Positions 46,071 through 55,019 are shown, counted from the first letter of the stretch. The stretch is 64,000 nucleotides of DNA from Rhizobium leguminosarum (GCF_001652265.1 NZ_LWBS01000283.1:6369-70368); one strand, 5' to 3'. Numbers and translations are program-made. Notes: generated from the letters alone by a model not told the origin.

Positions 46071-48179
46071 TCACTGATAAGCGGGCTGCTGCGCCTGGAA
46101 CTGCTGCAAGGCCTGCGCCGCTGCCTCGCCGCGCGCCTGTTCCACCACGGCGCGATGCTCGATCTCGGCTTGCGCCACACCAAGCTCGGCTTTGCGCTGT
46201 TCCGCACCGGCCTTCACTTCAGCCGTTTTCAGCTTGATCATCTGCTCGGCCGGAGGTTCCGGCGGTTGCTTCGGCGCGGTGGCGGCCTCGGAGAGCTGGG
46301 CGCCGACCTGCTCCAGCGTGCTTTCGAGCTGGCGGCCGGCCCTGAAGCCGCGGGCGGCAAAGAGTAGCGTCTCGACCATGACAGGCACCAGCATCGGGTT
46401 CTGCTGCGCCATGGCGCCCGCCTGCTGCAGGAAGCCGCCGATCATCTGCACGAATTCCATGCGGCGCTGCTTTTCGGCGTCCTCGTCGGGCTCGATGGTC
46501 GAATCCGTTTCGATATCGATCTGGAAGCCGCGGATGCTGTCATTACGCAGGAGCTGCACGACCTCGTCGATCGTCGGCTGCTGCATCATCTGCTCAAGCT
46601 GCGGCGGCATCTGCGGCGGCGGTGGTGCGGGTTGCCCCATCTGCTCCGCACGAGCCGCGGCCTGCTGAGCCGCCATCTGCATCTGCTGCATCTGCATTTG
46701 GACCTGCTGCTTCTCGGCCATGGTCGGCAGTTTGATGCCGCTCACCAGCATCAGCGTTTCCGGCTGGAACTGGTCGCAGATGATTTCACCGGCAAGGCGG
46801 ATGATGTCGCGGGCGAAGCGGGCAAGCTCGGCCTGGCGGTCGCGGATGCGGATCGAGCCCCACTGGCTCTTGATCCGCTGCGCCGTCGCTGTTTCGGACG
46901 CCTGCGTATCGCCGCGGACGATGTCGGAAATGCCGGTGATCTGGTAGACGTCCTCGATCAGCTGCTTGCGGGCCTGGATGCAGGCGATGATGACCTTCTG
47001 CACCTCGTCGATCGGCAACGTCACGATGGCTTTCGAGCCGCCCTTGTCGGTGAAGGCGGCCCATTCCGGGATCGGCACCATGACGGTATCGTTTTCCGGC
47101 CGCATCGCCTTCTCGATCGCCGGCGAGATCGCGCCGTCGCCGGAGGGATAGAACACCTTCAGGCGCAACTGGTCGGTCAGCTTGTTGACGCGCTTCGTCA
47201 GCAGGTCGATCTCGTCGCATTGCTGCTGATAATAGACGTAGTCGGGCACCGGGATCAGCGAGCTCGTCGACATCGTTCCATAGGCCGGGCGCGGGCAAGG
47301 CCAGAAATGCGTGAGATCGAGCGGCGGCTCCGACACTTCGAGCGCCACCGGCGCGCCGTCGGCGATCCACACCGTATAGTTTTCGCTCTTGCACCAGATC
47401 TCCCAGACATGGCTCTTGCCTTCGTTTTCGGCGCGCTCCGTCTGGTTGCTGCCCTTGTTGCTGCCGGCAGCTTGAGCCGAAAGCGATGTCATAGCGTCGG
47501 GGCCGAAGCGCTTCTCCAGCTCCTCGTCTGTCATCGGCACACGCCGCGCCACCCATGTCACATCCTTCCAGCGTCGCGCCGGCGAGTGCAGGAAATCCGA
47601 CCAGTGGACATAATCGATGCAGACACGCTCGTCGCTGATTACCTCGGGCGGCGCTCTGCCGTCATCGCCGATGCCGCCGCCGAGCAAACCCGCGGGAAAG
47701 CCGCTGGGCAGACCCTCGGGCCAGCCACCATTCGCCGGCGCGTCGGAGGGCTGGACACCCATGTCGAGCGGCTCGAAATCGGCCTCATAGCGCAGCCACA
47801 CCGTGCCGCGGGCACAGAGCAGGAAATCGTCGCGCACCGCCCGCATGATGGAATCGATATCGGCTTCGTCGCCCATATAGGCGAGATTGCGTTCGACGAG
47901 CTCGGAGGCCATGCGCGCCACCGGCTGAGCATCCTTGAAGCGGCGCTCGACGACCGGCTGCAGCACCGAGGTGTTGGCCCAGAGCATCGGAAACCTTCGC
48001 TTGGCCGCATTCGTCTGGTCGGATTGCTGATCGAGATAGATCTTCTCGATCTTGACGCAGCGGTCAGTCCAGGATCGGAAATAGCGCTGGGCGCGCTCGA
48101 GCTCCTGCTGCCACCGGGCGCCGACCTTTGCGAGGTCCCATTGCTGCCCGCCCTCAAAAGCCGTTGTTTCGTCTTCCAT
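46071..48179 (-). CDS. Phage portal protein (P22-like)
   Basis: 702 residues. The N-terminal and middle parts (WQQELERAQRYFRSWTDRCVKIEKIY; RFPMLWANTSVLQPVVERRFKDAQPVARM; GDEADIDSIMRAVRDDFLLCARGTVWLRYE) resemble podovirus P22-type portals, and the C-terminal third is a long Gln/Met-rich helical region that fits the portal barrel. It forms the ring through which DNA is packaged. Start at MEDETTAFEGG overlapping the terminase stop as ATGA; the upstream frame is open but lies in terminase coding sequence. The gene appears intact. Confidence 0.85.
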   Translation of the reverse strand: MEDETTAFEGGQQWDLAKVGARWQQELERAQRYFRSWTDRCVKIEKIYLDQQSDQTNAAKRRFPMLWANTSVLQPVVERRFKDAQPVARMASELVERNLAYMGDEADIDSIMRAVRDDFLLCARGTVWLRYEADFEPLDMGVQPSDAPANGGWPEGLPSGFPAGLLGGGIGDDGRAPPEVISDERVCIDYVHWSDFLHSPARRWKDVTWVARRVPMTDEELEKRFGPDAMTSLSAQAAGSNKGSNQTERAENEGKSHVWEIWCKSENYTVWIADGAPVALEVSEPPLDLTHFWPCPRPAYGTMSTSSLIPVPDYVYYQQQCDEIDLLTKRVNKLTDQLRLKVFYPSGDGAISPAIEKAMRPENDTVMVPIPEWAAFTDKGGSKAIVTLPIDEVQKVIIACIQARKQLIEDVYQITGISDIVRGDTQASETATAQRIKSQWGSIRIRDRQAELARFARDIIRLAGEIICDQFQPETLMLVSGIKLPTMAEKQQVQMQMQQMQMAAQQAAARAEQMGQPAPPPPQMPPQLEQMMQQPTIDEVVQLLRNDSIRGFQIDIETDSTIEPDEDAEKQRRMEFVQMIGGFLQQAGAMAQQNPMLVPVMVETLLFAARGFRAGRQLESTLEQVGAQLSEAATAPKQPPEPPAEQMIKLKTAEVKAGAEQRKAELGVAQAEIEHRAVVEQARGEAAAQALQQFQAQQPAYQ

Positions 48180-49750
48180 CAAACACGCTCGCTGTAGGTC
48201 GGGGTGGAATCGGCAAATTCGTTGAATGTCATCGTCTGGAAGGTCGGCAAGGCTTTCGCCTGCGGCTTCAGCGGTTCGGGCGCCAGGCCGGTGAAGATGA
48301 TCGCCAGCCCGCCGAACGCGTCCGCACCGTGCGACGCCCAATTGTGCAGCGGCGCGTCGCGGAAGACGCTCAAATCCTCGTCCCAGTCCTTGCGGTAGTT
48401 CCGCAGGCACTTGATGCCTTGGATGCAGCCGGCCTGATCGAATTCGATCTTCGCCAGAATGCGCCTGGTGCCGTTGATCCGGTCATGGACATAGGCGCGC
48501 TCGATCTTGCGGACCGTGCCGAGGCCGCGGGCCTTGACCTCCCTCAGCATGACTTCGATGCGGGTCATGCCGCCGCGGGTCCATTCCCTGACCTTGATGT
48601 CATGCGGCATGTTGTGGACGCCGTAGACATAGCCGTGCTCGGCGCCGCGCCGCTCCAGCTCGTCGAGCATGCCGTCCATGCCGGTGCCGGTATGCTCGAA
48701 ATAGCCGATCATCCGCACACGGCCGGGCAGCACCTGAAACAGCCAGACGCTGTTGGTATCGTCCATGCCGATGTCGGAAATGGTGTGGACGGGATAACCG
48801 TCGACATGCGGGAAGACCCCGATCCGCTCTTCGGCGTCGGCGATGGCCATCTGATCGGCATAATAGGCGCCCTCGACACTCGCCTCGAACGCTTCCGCCG
48901 GCGTCGAGGGATATTCGCGCTTCATGTCGCCGAGCTGGGTTTCGGCCTTCTTGACGTACCAGGCCTTCTGCCCGTCCGTCAGCGTGATGCCCTGGTCGGC
49001 TAGGTTGCCGAAATACTTTGCGAAAGCATCGGTGATAATGACGCCTTGGGGCGCGATCGCATATTGCGGCTCCTTCCACCAGGGAAAGAAATGGAACTTG
49101 AAATCCAGTTCGGTCAGTTTCGCCGCCTGGCGCTGCTTGACCTGGCCATCTTCGCAGAGCGTATAGAAATGCCCTTCCTGGCCCTCCGCCGTGCTTTCGA
49201 CGAAGACCAGCTGTCCGGCCTGCACCGTATTCAAAGCACCGGTGCGGACTTCCCTCGCCTTCTCCGGATATTTCGCGCAAAGCTTTCCATATTCGGAAAT
49301 ATGAAGATATTGCAGCGTTCCCGAGCGCAGCGAGGTGCCGACGCGAATGCTCGAATTGTTGCCAAGCAGCAGTTCGGTCTGGTTGGCCCTGACAACAGGC
49401 ACGGCGTTGCGGATACCATCAGGCAGATTGTCATAGGGGTATTTGATCTTGTCCCTGAAGATCGTCTGCACGTCGCCCAGCGTATGGGCGATGGTGCCGG
49501 CGCGGATATCCCGGTTGAAGACGCAGGCATCGAGCATGAAGATCTGAATGAAGGTCGTGAGACCCAGCTGGCGGGCCTTCAGCAGCACGTTGAGATAATG
49601 CATCTCTTCGAAAAAGGTCATCTGCGTCCAGTTCATCTCGAACCTGACGCGTCTGCCTGCCTTGTCGGTGATCCAATAGAGGTTGTTCAGGCGCCAGCGC
49701 CAGTCGGAAAACTGGTCAACCGCCGTTTGGAAGTCCGCGCGTCTTGCCAT
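48179..49750 (-). CDS. Phage terminase large subunit
   Basis: 523 residues. The N-terminal ATPase part has MNWTQMTFFEEMHYLNVLLKARQLGLTTF (Walker A-like KARQLGLTT) and TLQYLHISEYGK (Walker B region). The C-terminal nuclease begins near HTISDIGMDDTNSVWLFQV with the metal-binding aspartate, followed by VYGVHNMPHDIK. It packages DNA with the small subunit. Start at MARRADFQT with GGAAG 6 nt upstream; the gene overlaps the small-subunit gene by 35 nt. Confidence 0.87.
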   Translation of the reverse strand: MARRADFQTAVDQFSDWRWRLNNLYWITDKAGRRVRFEMNWTQMTFFEEMHYLNVLLKARQLGLTTFIQIFMLDACVFNRDIRAGTIAHTLGDVQTIFRDKIKYPYDNLPDGIRNAVPVVRANQTELLLGNNSSIRVGTSLRSGTLQYLHISEYGKLCAKYPEKAREVRTGALNTVQAGQLVFVESTAEGQEGHFYTLCEDGQVKQRQAAKLTELDFKFHFFPWWKEPQYAIAPQGVIITDAFAKYFGNLADQGITLTDGQKAWYVKKAETQLGDMKREYPSTPAEAFEASVEGAYYADQMAIADAEERIGVFPHVDGYPVHTISDIGMDDTNSVWLFQVLPGRVRMIGYFEHTGTGMDGMLDELERRGAEHGYVYGVHNMPHDIKVREWTRGGMTRIEVMLREVKARGLGTVRKIERAYVHDRINGTRRILAKIEFDQAGCIQGIKCLRNYRKDWDEDLSVFRDAPLHNWASHGADAFGGLAIIFTGLAPEPLKPQAKALPTFQTMTFNEFADSTPTYSERV

Positions 49751-50183
49751 TGATATCTTCCAGCAACTGCGAAACTTCGCTCGCGACGACGCCACGGTCG
49801 GGCTCGACCTTGGAACCGTATTTCTTCGGCCTCAGCTTCTCGGCGACCCATTGGCGGGTGGCGATGCGAAGCTGCGAACGCCTTATGGCCTCGCCATTCT
49901 CCTGCCAGCCGGTGGTCTCGCCGCTCGCATTCTTCTTTTCGATCCAGTCGTCTGCGCGGTCATCGGCGATCTCGACCATCTCGTCGACGAAGCCGTCGGC
50001 CTGAATCTCGCGCGCCAGGGCGTATTTGGCTCGAAACGCGTCGTCATCGGCGAGCCAGGACAGCACGCTCGACATGGCCGGCATCCCTTCATCACGGCAG
50101 ATCGACCGCAGGCTTTCCCTGTCGGCGATGCGCTCGCAAATCCTGTCGGCAATCGCCCGGGTGAACTTGATGGGCCTGCCCAT
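49716..50183 (-). CDS. Phage terminase small subunit
   Basis: 155 residues. MGRPIKFTRAIADRICERIADRESLRSICRDEGMPAMSSVLSWLADDDAFRAKYALARE is a helix-turn-helix DNA-recognition part of small terminases, followed by a helical oligomer region and VAEKLRPKKYGSKVEPD near the end. It should recognise the packaging site and hand DNA to the large subunit. The frame extends further upstream without phage features, so the internal ATG is used. Confidence 0.85.
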   Translation of the reverse strand: MGRPIKFTRAIADRICERIADRESLRSICRDEGMPAMSSVLSWLADDDAFRAKYALAREIQADGFVDEMVEIADDRADDWIEKKNASGETTGWQENGEAIRRSQLRIATRQWVAEKLRPKKYGSKVEPDRGVVASEVSQLLEDINGKTRGLPNGG

Positions 50184-50206
50184 GAGGCGCCGCTTCTGGA
50201 ATTGCT

Positions 50207-50443
50207 TCAGAACAACGCGACGATGTTGGAGGCCGTCGTCCCGGTCAGCGCCACGATGGCGGCGTGAACCGGCAGGATCATCCCGGCAGGCACGTTTCTG
50301 AAGATGGCAGGATCCATGTCCCGGCGCGGCGCAATGGCCACATCGCCCGTCGTGCCGATATAGAGCGCACGCGCACCGACAATGGCAGTATCGTTCGGCG
50401 TCACCACTGCGGCCCGCGAGGCCGGAGCAATCGAAGCGTCCAT
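50207..50443 (-). CDS. Small phage structural-type protein, 78 residues
   Basis: MDASIAPASRAAVVTPNDTAIVGARALYIGTTGDVAIAP...PAGMILPVHAAIVALTGTTASNIVALF is a short beta-rich protein of a type often found in tail-fibre or head regions of rhizobial prophages. AAGGAG lies 8 nt before the ATG. First gene of the remnant. Confidence 0.65.
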   Translation of the reverse strand: MDASIAPASRAAVVTPNDTAIVGARALYIGTTGDVAIAPRRDMDPAIFRNVPAGMILPVHAAIVALTGTTASNIVALF

Positions 50444-50577
50444 TGCAGTTCTCCTTGTGAGAGGCGAGCGCTACCCGGCCCGATCCCGATGTGATCGAAC
50501 AAGAGAGGTCAGGCGGAAAGGGATGGGGATCAACGATGATCTGGGGACGCTGGCCGGACGGTGACAGACACACCGAT

Positions 50578-50674
50578 CGGAGGGCGCCGCCGACTTGGTC
50601 GACATCACCGTCTGGATTCAAATTTCGCAGCTTGGATTTACGGTAGTCTTAACTGATTTGCCGGGGGGTGATCA
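50578..50674. repeat. ~97-bp direct repeat, copy A
   Basis: Runs from CGGAGGGCGCCGCCGACTTGG to GGGGGGTGATCA. Copy B at 50960-51055 is near-identical, with about eight differences and one single-base gap. Weaker similarity continues ~35 bases further in both. No gene is supported in the ~740 bases between the prophage and the hydrolase gene. Confidence 0.75.
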
Positions 50675-50785
50675 ACAGCTAATCGTGAGTCTCGCGTCAG
50701 TTCGAAATCGAACCTGCCCGACCCGATGGTGCCAGATTGCTCTACCCGCGCCGGCGGCGGATTTGGCGGAACGCCACCCCATCCT

Positions 50786-50874
50786 CCGTCATCCTCGGGC
50801 TTGTCCCGAGGATCCATGCCCGCTGCTGATGGAGGCCTACGTGGATCCTCGGCACAAGGCCGAGGATGACGGAG
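50786..50874. repeat. Large palindrome with two 32-bp arms
   Basis: Arms 50786-50817 and 50843-50874 match as inverted repeats at about 30 of 32 positions, and each arm is itself a hairpin (CATCCTCGGG / CCCGAGGATC). This is a dispersed rhizobial CATCCTCGG-type element. A related copy is at 52.1 kb. Confidence 0.75.
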
Positions 50875-50959
50875 CAAGAAGTGAATTCCGTGGCAAATCC
50901 GCGGTGGTGGCTCGGTGATGCTGGCCAGCTCGCAAGCCTTAGCAAATGGCGCGTACGAA

Positions 50960-51055
50960 CGGAGGGCGACGCCGACTTGGTCGACATCACCTCTGGATTC
51001 AAATTTCGCAGTTTGGATTTACGGTAGTGATAAATGATCTGCCAGGGGGTGATCA
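50960..51055. repeat. ~96-bp direct repeat, copy B
   Basis: Second copy of the repeat at 50578; the two enclose the 32-bp-arm palindrome. Confidence 0.75.
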
Positions 51056-51182
51056 AGTGGTTTTGATTGAGGTCATGCGCCGGTTTGAAATCGCCCCGTT
51101 TGGCAGAAAGCCTCACCGCTTTGCGAGCCTTCAGGTCCGGCGTACAATGAGCAGGCTGTTGAACAAACGGTGGAGAAGTTCA

Positions 51183-52028
51183 GTGAAAACCACGAGACTT
51201 TTTCTTTGCCTTGTCGCTTTTCTCAGCGCCATGCTCGCTGGAAACCGGGCTGATGCCGACGAACTGGTTCACTTCGAAAGCGCGCCCGTAAAGCTAAGCC
51301 CATTTCGAATAAGCAAGGCTAGGGAACAGGGAGAAATTCTTTCCCAACCGCAAGGTACTCCCCTGCTGGGATATCTATCCCGCCCGCGGGGTGATGGCCC
51401 CTTCCCGGCGGTCGTCGTGCTGCATGGGTGCGAGGGTATGCGTTTGAGCGTCAAGGAGCTTTGGCCGAAACGGCTGGTCTCATGGGGTTACGTCGTGCTG
51501 GTTGTCGATAGCTTCACCACCCGCAATATCAAGGACACGTGTCAAAGCCGTCTCCCCGATCGCGTCTTCGACGCCTATGGCGCTTTGGCTTTTCTATCGA
51601 AACAGAGCTTTGTCGATGCCAGGCGCGTTGCCCTGATGGGCTTTTCAACGGGCGGCACGGCGACGCTGGAGGGAACAAAAATCGAAGGCAACGAACAGCT
51701 GATGGACCACAAATTCCAGGCAGCGGTTGCCTACTATCCCCTCTGCGCGGCAACTCAGGGCGATGCGACGGTGCCGATCCTAATCTTGAGTGGCGACCGA
51801 GACAATTGGAGCCCGGCTGAACGATGCCGGAAGAGGCTTGCCGGTCTGAGTGACAATAGCCCGCCGATCGAGCTCAATATCTACAAGGGGACCTACCACG
51901 ATTTTGATGCGCCGGAGTTTAAGGTGGGAAGGAAGGTGTTGGGTCACATCGAAAAATACAATCCAGACGCCGCCGGAAAGTCCATCCGCAGCGTTCACAC
52001 ATTCCTTCAGAAGTACCTCTCGAACTAA
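51183..52028 (+). CDS. Secreted dienelactone hydrolase-family alpha/beta hydrolase
   Basis: 281 residues. A signal peptide (VKTTRLFLCLVAFLSAMLAG...ADA) precedes the hydrolase fold: FPAVVVLHGCEG (oxyanion region), VALMGFSTGGTA with Ser as nucleophile in place of the Cys of dienelactone hydrolase, LILSGDRDNWSP with Asp, and TYHDFDAPE with His. A GTG start is chosen because GGAG lies 7 nt upstream and it gives a proper signal peptide; an ATG 12 codons up is the alternative. Probably a periplasmic esterase of unknown substrate. Confidence 0.8.
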   Translation: MKTTRLFLCLVAFLSAMLAGNRADADELVHFESAPVKLSPFRISKAREQGEILSQPQGTPLLGYLSRPRGDGPFPAVVVLHGCEGMRLSVKELWPKRLVSWGYVVLVVDSFTTRNIKDTCQSRLPDRVFDAYGALAFLSKQSFVDARRVALMGFSTGGTATLEGTKIEGNEQLMDHKFQAAVAYYPLCAATQGDATVPILILSGDRDNWSPAERCRKRLAGLSDNSPPIELNIYKGTYHDFDAPEFKVGRKVLGHIEKYNPDAAGKSIRSVHTFLQKYLSN

Positions 52029-52085
52029 CGCGCGAACTCGAAGCCTGTCGCCGGCGGGGCGTCTGGCGGAAACATACCCTCAAAC

Positions 52086-52172
52086 TCCGTCATCCCAGGC
52101 CTCGAGCCTGGGATCCATGCCGCTGCCGGCGAAGGCCGCGTGGTTCGTCGGACAAGCCCGAGGGAGCCGGAG
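52086..52172. repeat. Degenerate copy of the CATCC...GGATG palindrome
   Basis: Left arm TCCGTCATCCCAGGCCTCGA followed by GCCTGGGATCCA; right arm decayed (CGGACAAGCCCGAGGGAGCC). Confidence 0.6.
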
Positions 52173-52244
52173 TGCGGGATGAGCTCTCGGGCAAAGACAG
52201 CGATGGCAGACGCAGTGGCGCTGGACGCGCGCACTACCTCGATA

Positions 52245-52775
52245 TCAGATGGTGCTCGGTCGCGCGGAGGTGGTGGATTGGCTGGCGGAAGACATAAACT
52301 CTTCGGCGGTGGGCAGTTTCCCCTGTGGGGTCAGGTCGTCGACGGCCTTGGGAAGATCGCGGCTCAGCCGATCCAGAATCTGCTGATGTGAAAGGCCGGT
52401 ATTCGAAGCGATCTCGTTCAGAACGTCCGGGCCTAGTGCTTCGGCGAGTTGGCCGTCATTGATGTCGGCATTCTGGCCGGGCTGTACCCATGAGTCGATC
52501 TTGTCACCGTGACCGTTCTGCTGAAACGTCTTCAGGAGATCGCCCAGACCGCCGCTGACGATGCCGCCGGATGTCAGCCCGCCGAGCAGGCCGCCGAGAC
52601 CGCCCGAACCACCCAGTCCGCCAAGGATGCCCCCAAGCCCACCGGGCTGCTGGTTTCCCGCGCCAGGCTGCTGAGGGTTCTGGATGCCCCGCAGGAGCTC
52701 CCCGATCTTGTCCCTGTTCTGGTAGCCGGCAACGGCAAGGACGGCGAGAAGCGCCTTCAATTGACCGCTCATCAT
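52245..52775 (-). CDS. YidB-like (DUF937) protein
   Basis: 176 residues. Starts MMSGQLKALLAVLAVAGYQNRDKIGELLRG, then a glycine-rich stretch (GGLGGILGGLGGSGGLGGLL) and the YidB domain SGGLGDLLKTFQQNGHGDKIDSWVQPGQNADINDGQLAEALGPDVLNEIASNTGLSHQQILDRLSRDLPKAVDDLTPQGKLP, which is well conserved. Function unknown. GGAGG lies before ATGATG. Monocistronic. Confidence 0.85.
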   Translation of the reverse strand: MMSGQLKALLAVLAVAGYQNRDKIGELLRGIQNPQQPGAGNQQPGGLGGILGGLGGSGGLGGLLGGLTSGGIVSGGLGDLLKTFQQNGHGDKIDSWVQPGQNADINDGQLAEALGPDVLNEIASNTGLSHQQILDRLSRDLPKAVDDLTPQGKLPTAEEFMSSASQSTTSARPSTI

Positions 52776-52926
52776 GATGAATCCTCCAATGGTGCTTCAA
52801 CGATGCAGGCGGCCCAAAGCAGAGCGCTGCATGGGCAGCAATGTTCGGATTGCCCAAAGGTTCCGCGCCGGCCGCATTCGGTCGACGATCGCGAAGGCCG
52901 GCCGATTTTATTGCTCACGCCGCGGC

Positions 52927-53277
52927 TCAGATTTCCGGGCAGCCTCGCTGGTTGGCGAAGGTCATTCGCTCCGGTCCCCGGCGCGTCATCCCCTGGACAA
53001 CGATGCTGCGGGGAGACATGCGTATGATCTGCGCCCTGCGAAGTCCTTCGCTGCGTGCGATGTCGAGGGCATCATCCGGATCGCAGCCTCGCCGTCCGCG
53101 CCGGTCATATCGGTCATATCGATCATATCGGTCAGGGTCGCGATCACGATCGTAAACGCCCAGTCCGCCGGGGCCGACACGCAACTCCAAGTCCTGCGCG
53201 GCGGCGATTTTCGGCGCGATTGTCAGCCCGGTTATCGCGGCCAGGCCGACCAATACAAACTGAAGAGATTGATGCAT
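52927..53277 (-). CDS. Secreted protein with a DRYDRYDR repeat, 116 residues
   Basis: Signal peptide (FVLVGLAAITGLTIAPKIAAA), mature part QDLELRVGPGGLGVYDRDRDPDR YDRYDRYDRRGRRGCDPDDALDIARSEGL, then a small domain with VVQGMTRRGPERMTFANQRGCPEI. The arrangement, a Gly-rich start, D/R repeats, then a conserved C-terminal segment with two Cys, is common to short rhizobial periplasmic proteins. GGGAGGAAG lies before the ATG. Function unknown. Confidence 0.75.
   Translation of the reverse strand: MHQSLQFVLVGLAAITGLTIAPKIAAAQDLELRVGPGGLGVYDRDRDPDRYDRYDRYDRRGRRGCDPDDALDIARSEGLRRAQIIRMSPRSIVVQGMTRRGPERMTFANQRGCPEI
53102..53137. repeat. 9-bp tandem repeat in the DRY-repeat gene
   Basis: About four units of CGGTCATAT-like sequence encode the DRYDRYDR tract; length is likely to vary between strains. 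Confidence 0.75.
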
Positions 53278-53470
53278 AACTTCCTCCCACGGTGCTATCA
53301 CCACTGGAGTAGCAACATCGGCATGCGCGTTTTGTTCCTCAAGGCAAGAGGGCGTTGGATCGTTCCGTAAGAACAGCCGAACGCGCCGCCACCTGAGCGG
53401 CGTAGCGACCGGCCGTCGATAAAACAAATTAGTGTTGACTCATCAATTAGCATACGCTATTGGTTTCTTC

Positions 53471-53800
53471 ATGACCGAAGCCGTTTCCATCACCGCCGTC
53501 ATGCGCGCGCTTGCCGATCCCACACGGCGGGCCGTGTTTGAGCAGATCGTCAACGCCGATGAGATCACCGTCGTCGAACTGACGCGGGCAAGCAGCGTCA
53601 CGCAGGGCGCGGTTTCGCAGCACCTCAAGGCCCTGAAACAGGCGGGCCTCGTCACTGAGCGCCCCGAAGGGCGGAAGGTCTATTACCGCGCCGAGCCGGA
53701 AGGCCTGGAGCCGCTGGTCGACTGGATGAGCCATTACGGCATCTTCTGGCGCGAACGTTTTGCCAATCTCAGAACATTGTTGAAGGAAATCGATCCATGA
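53471..53800 (+). CDS. ArsR-family transcriptional regulator
   Basis: 109 residues. SITAVMRALADPTRRAVFEQIVNADEITVVELTRASSVTQGAVSQHLKALKQAGLVTERPEGRKVYYRAEPEGLEPLVDWM is a full ArsR winged helix without the metal-binding cysteines. Its stop overlaps the next start as ATGA. ArsR/SRPBCC pairs are widespread; the regulator controls its own operon. Confidence 0.87.
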   Translation: MTEAVSITAVMRALADPTRRAVFEQIVNADEITVVELTRASSVTQGAVSQHLKALKQAGLVTERPEGRKVYYRAEPEGLEPLVDWMSHYGIFWRERFANLRTLLKEIDP

Positions 53801-54261
53801 GCGACGCCGCATTGAAGCCCGACACGCAAGAGATCGTGGTTGACGAGGTTTTCCCGCATCGGCCGGAGACGCTCTGGAAAACGCTGACCACGGCCAATCT
53901 GATGGGCCGCTGGCTGATGATGCCGGCCGGCTTCGAGCCGGTGGAAGGCAAACGTTTCACCTACCAGACGACGCCCGCCGGCGCCTGGGACGGCACCATT
54001 CACTGCCGGGTGCTGGAGGTGAAGCCGAACAAGCGTCTCTCCTATGCCTGGAAAGGCGGGCATGAGGGGAACGCCGGCTACGGCTCCCCGCTCGACACTG
54101 TCGTCACCTTCATCCTGTCCGAGGTCGAAGCCGGCACGCGGCTTCGCCTCATCCATTCCGGCTTCGTCCTGCCCAGGAATGAAACGGCCTTCCAAAAGAT
54201 GGGCGAAGGCTGGAAGAAGGTCGTGAAGAACATCGGCGCCATCGTCGACGAGGCGGACTGA
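53797..54261 (+). CDS. SRPBCC (AHSA1/START-like) protein
   Basis: 154 residues. IVVDEVFPHRPETLWKTLTTANLMGRWLMMPAGFEPVEGKRFTYQTTPAGAWDGTIHCRVLEVKPNKRLSYAW is a helix-grip fold that binds a hydrophobic ligand. It is translated with the ArsR gene in front (4-nt overlap). Ligand unknown. Confidence 0.87.
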   Translation: MSDAALKPDTQEIVVDEVFPHRPETLWKTLTTANLMGRWLMMPAGFEPVEGKRFTYQTTPAGAWDGTIHCRVLEVKPNKRLSYAWKGGHEGNAGYGSPLDTVVTFILSEVEAGTRLRLIHSGFVLPRNETAFQKMGEGWKKVVKNIGAIVDEAD

Positions 54262-54325
54262 GGCGACCAACATCGCGCTTGCCGACGCAACATTTTATTG
54301 AGCAGCGCTTCATCAGGAGAAAGAC

Positions 54326-54742
54326 ATGAGCAAGCCTTACACCGGCGGATGCGCCTGCGGTGCGATCCACTATGAAATCGCAGCCGAACCGATTGCGATG
54401 AACGACTGCCAGTGCCGCGACTGCCAGGCGACCAGCGGCACCGGGCACGGGTCCTATCTGACCTTCCCGAGCCGGCAGGCAGTGAAGCTCGACGGCAAGG
54501 CGACGCATTGGCAGATGGTCGCCGACAACGGCAACGTCAAGACGCGCGGCTTCTGCCCCGCCTGCGGCTCCCCCGTCTACATGACCTTCTCCTACATGCC
54601 TGACTTCTTCACCATTCATGCCGCAAGCCTCGACGAGCCCGGCCGGTACCAGCCGCAGATGGTGACCTACACCGCGCGCGGCCTTGCCTGGGACAGGGTC
54701 GATCCCGCGGCGCAGACATTCGAAGGAATGCCGCCGATGTGA
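54326..54742 (+). CDS. GFA-family protein, second copy
   Basis: 138 residues with zinc cysteines GCACGAIHYE, CQCRDCQATSGTGHGS and GFCPACGSPVYM. It has the same fold as the GFA protein at 15.6 kb but differs clearly in sequence. AGGAG lies before the ATG. It follows the SRPBCC gene after 64 nt and may share its transcript. No proven substrate. Confidence 0.87.
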   Translation: MSKPYTGGCACGAIHYEIAAEPIAMNDCQCRDCQATSGTGHGSYLTFPSRQAVKLDGKATHWQMVADNGNVKTRGFCPACGSPVYMTFSYMPDFFTIHAASLDEPGRYQPQMVTYTARGLAWDRVDPAAQTFEGMPPM

Positions 54743-55019
54743 CGCTTCTGCATAAATCCGGTGCAGTCGCCCGTAGATGGTCATGTGCAGTGAACCCGAA
54801 GCTCACTTGAGCTGACGCAGGCAACGGCAGGAGTGTTCAAATTCCGGCAAGAACCTCGATCGGCTCGGCCAAGTCGATCCAATGCGGGCGATTGTCTCAC
54901 CAATGAACATGATCCGGCGTCTAACATCCAATGCTGGCGGACGGTATCAGCTGGTAATGCAGAAATTCGCCTCGGTCTGCGCAGTCCGTCCAGCGCGGCG
55001 CCGGTGCATCAGGCGAGTG

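Larger units (their letters stand above)
45134..50443 (-). mobile_element. Prophage remnant (terminase-portal module)
   Basis: Seven minus-strand genes in phage order: a small structural-type gene, terminase small and large subunits, a P22-like portal, two small genes and a DUF1515 protein. Capsid, tail, lysis and integrase genes are missing. The remnant is followed by a 97-bp direct repeat pair and a large palindrome on its right side; no att site was found. Confidence 0.8.

Noticed and set aside
46632..48197. 521-codon open frame on the plus strand opposite the portal gene.
   Set aside because: The portal has family features and a coupled start. The opposite product is Arg/His/Asp-rich without a known fold.
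53102..53137. Short tandem repeats considered as a CRISPR array.
   Set aside because: Units are 9 bp, contiguous and in frame in a protein gene; there are no spacers or cas genes.
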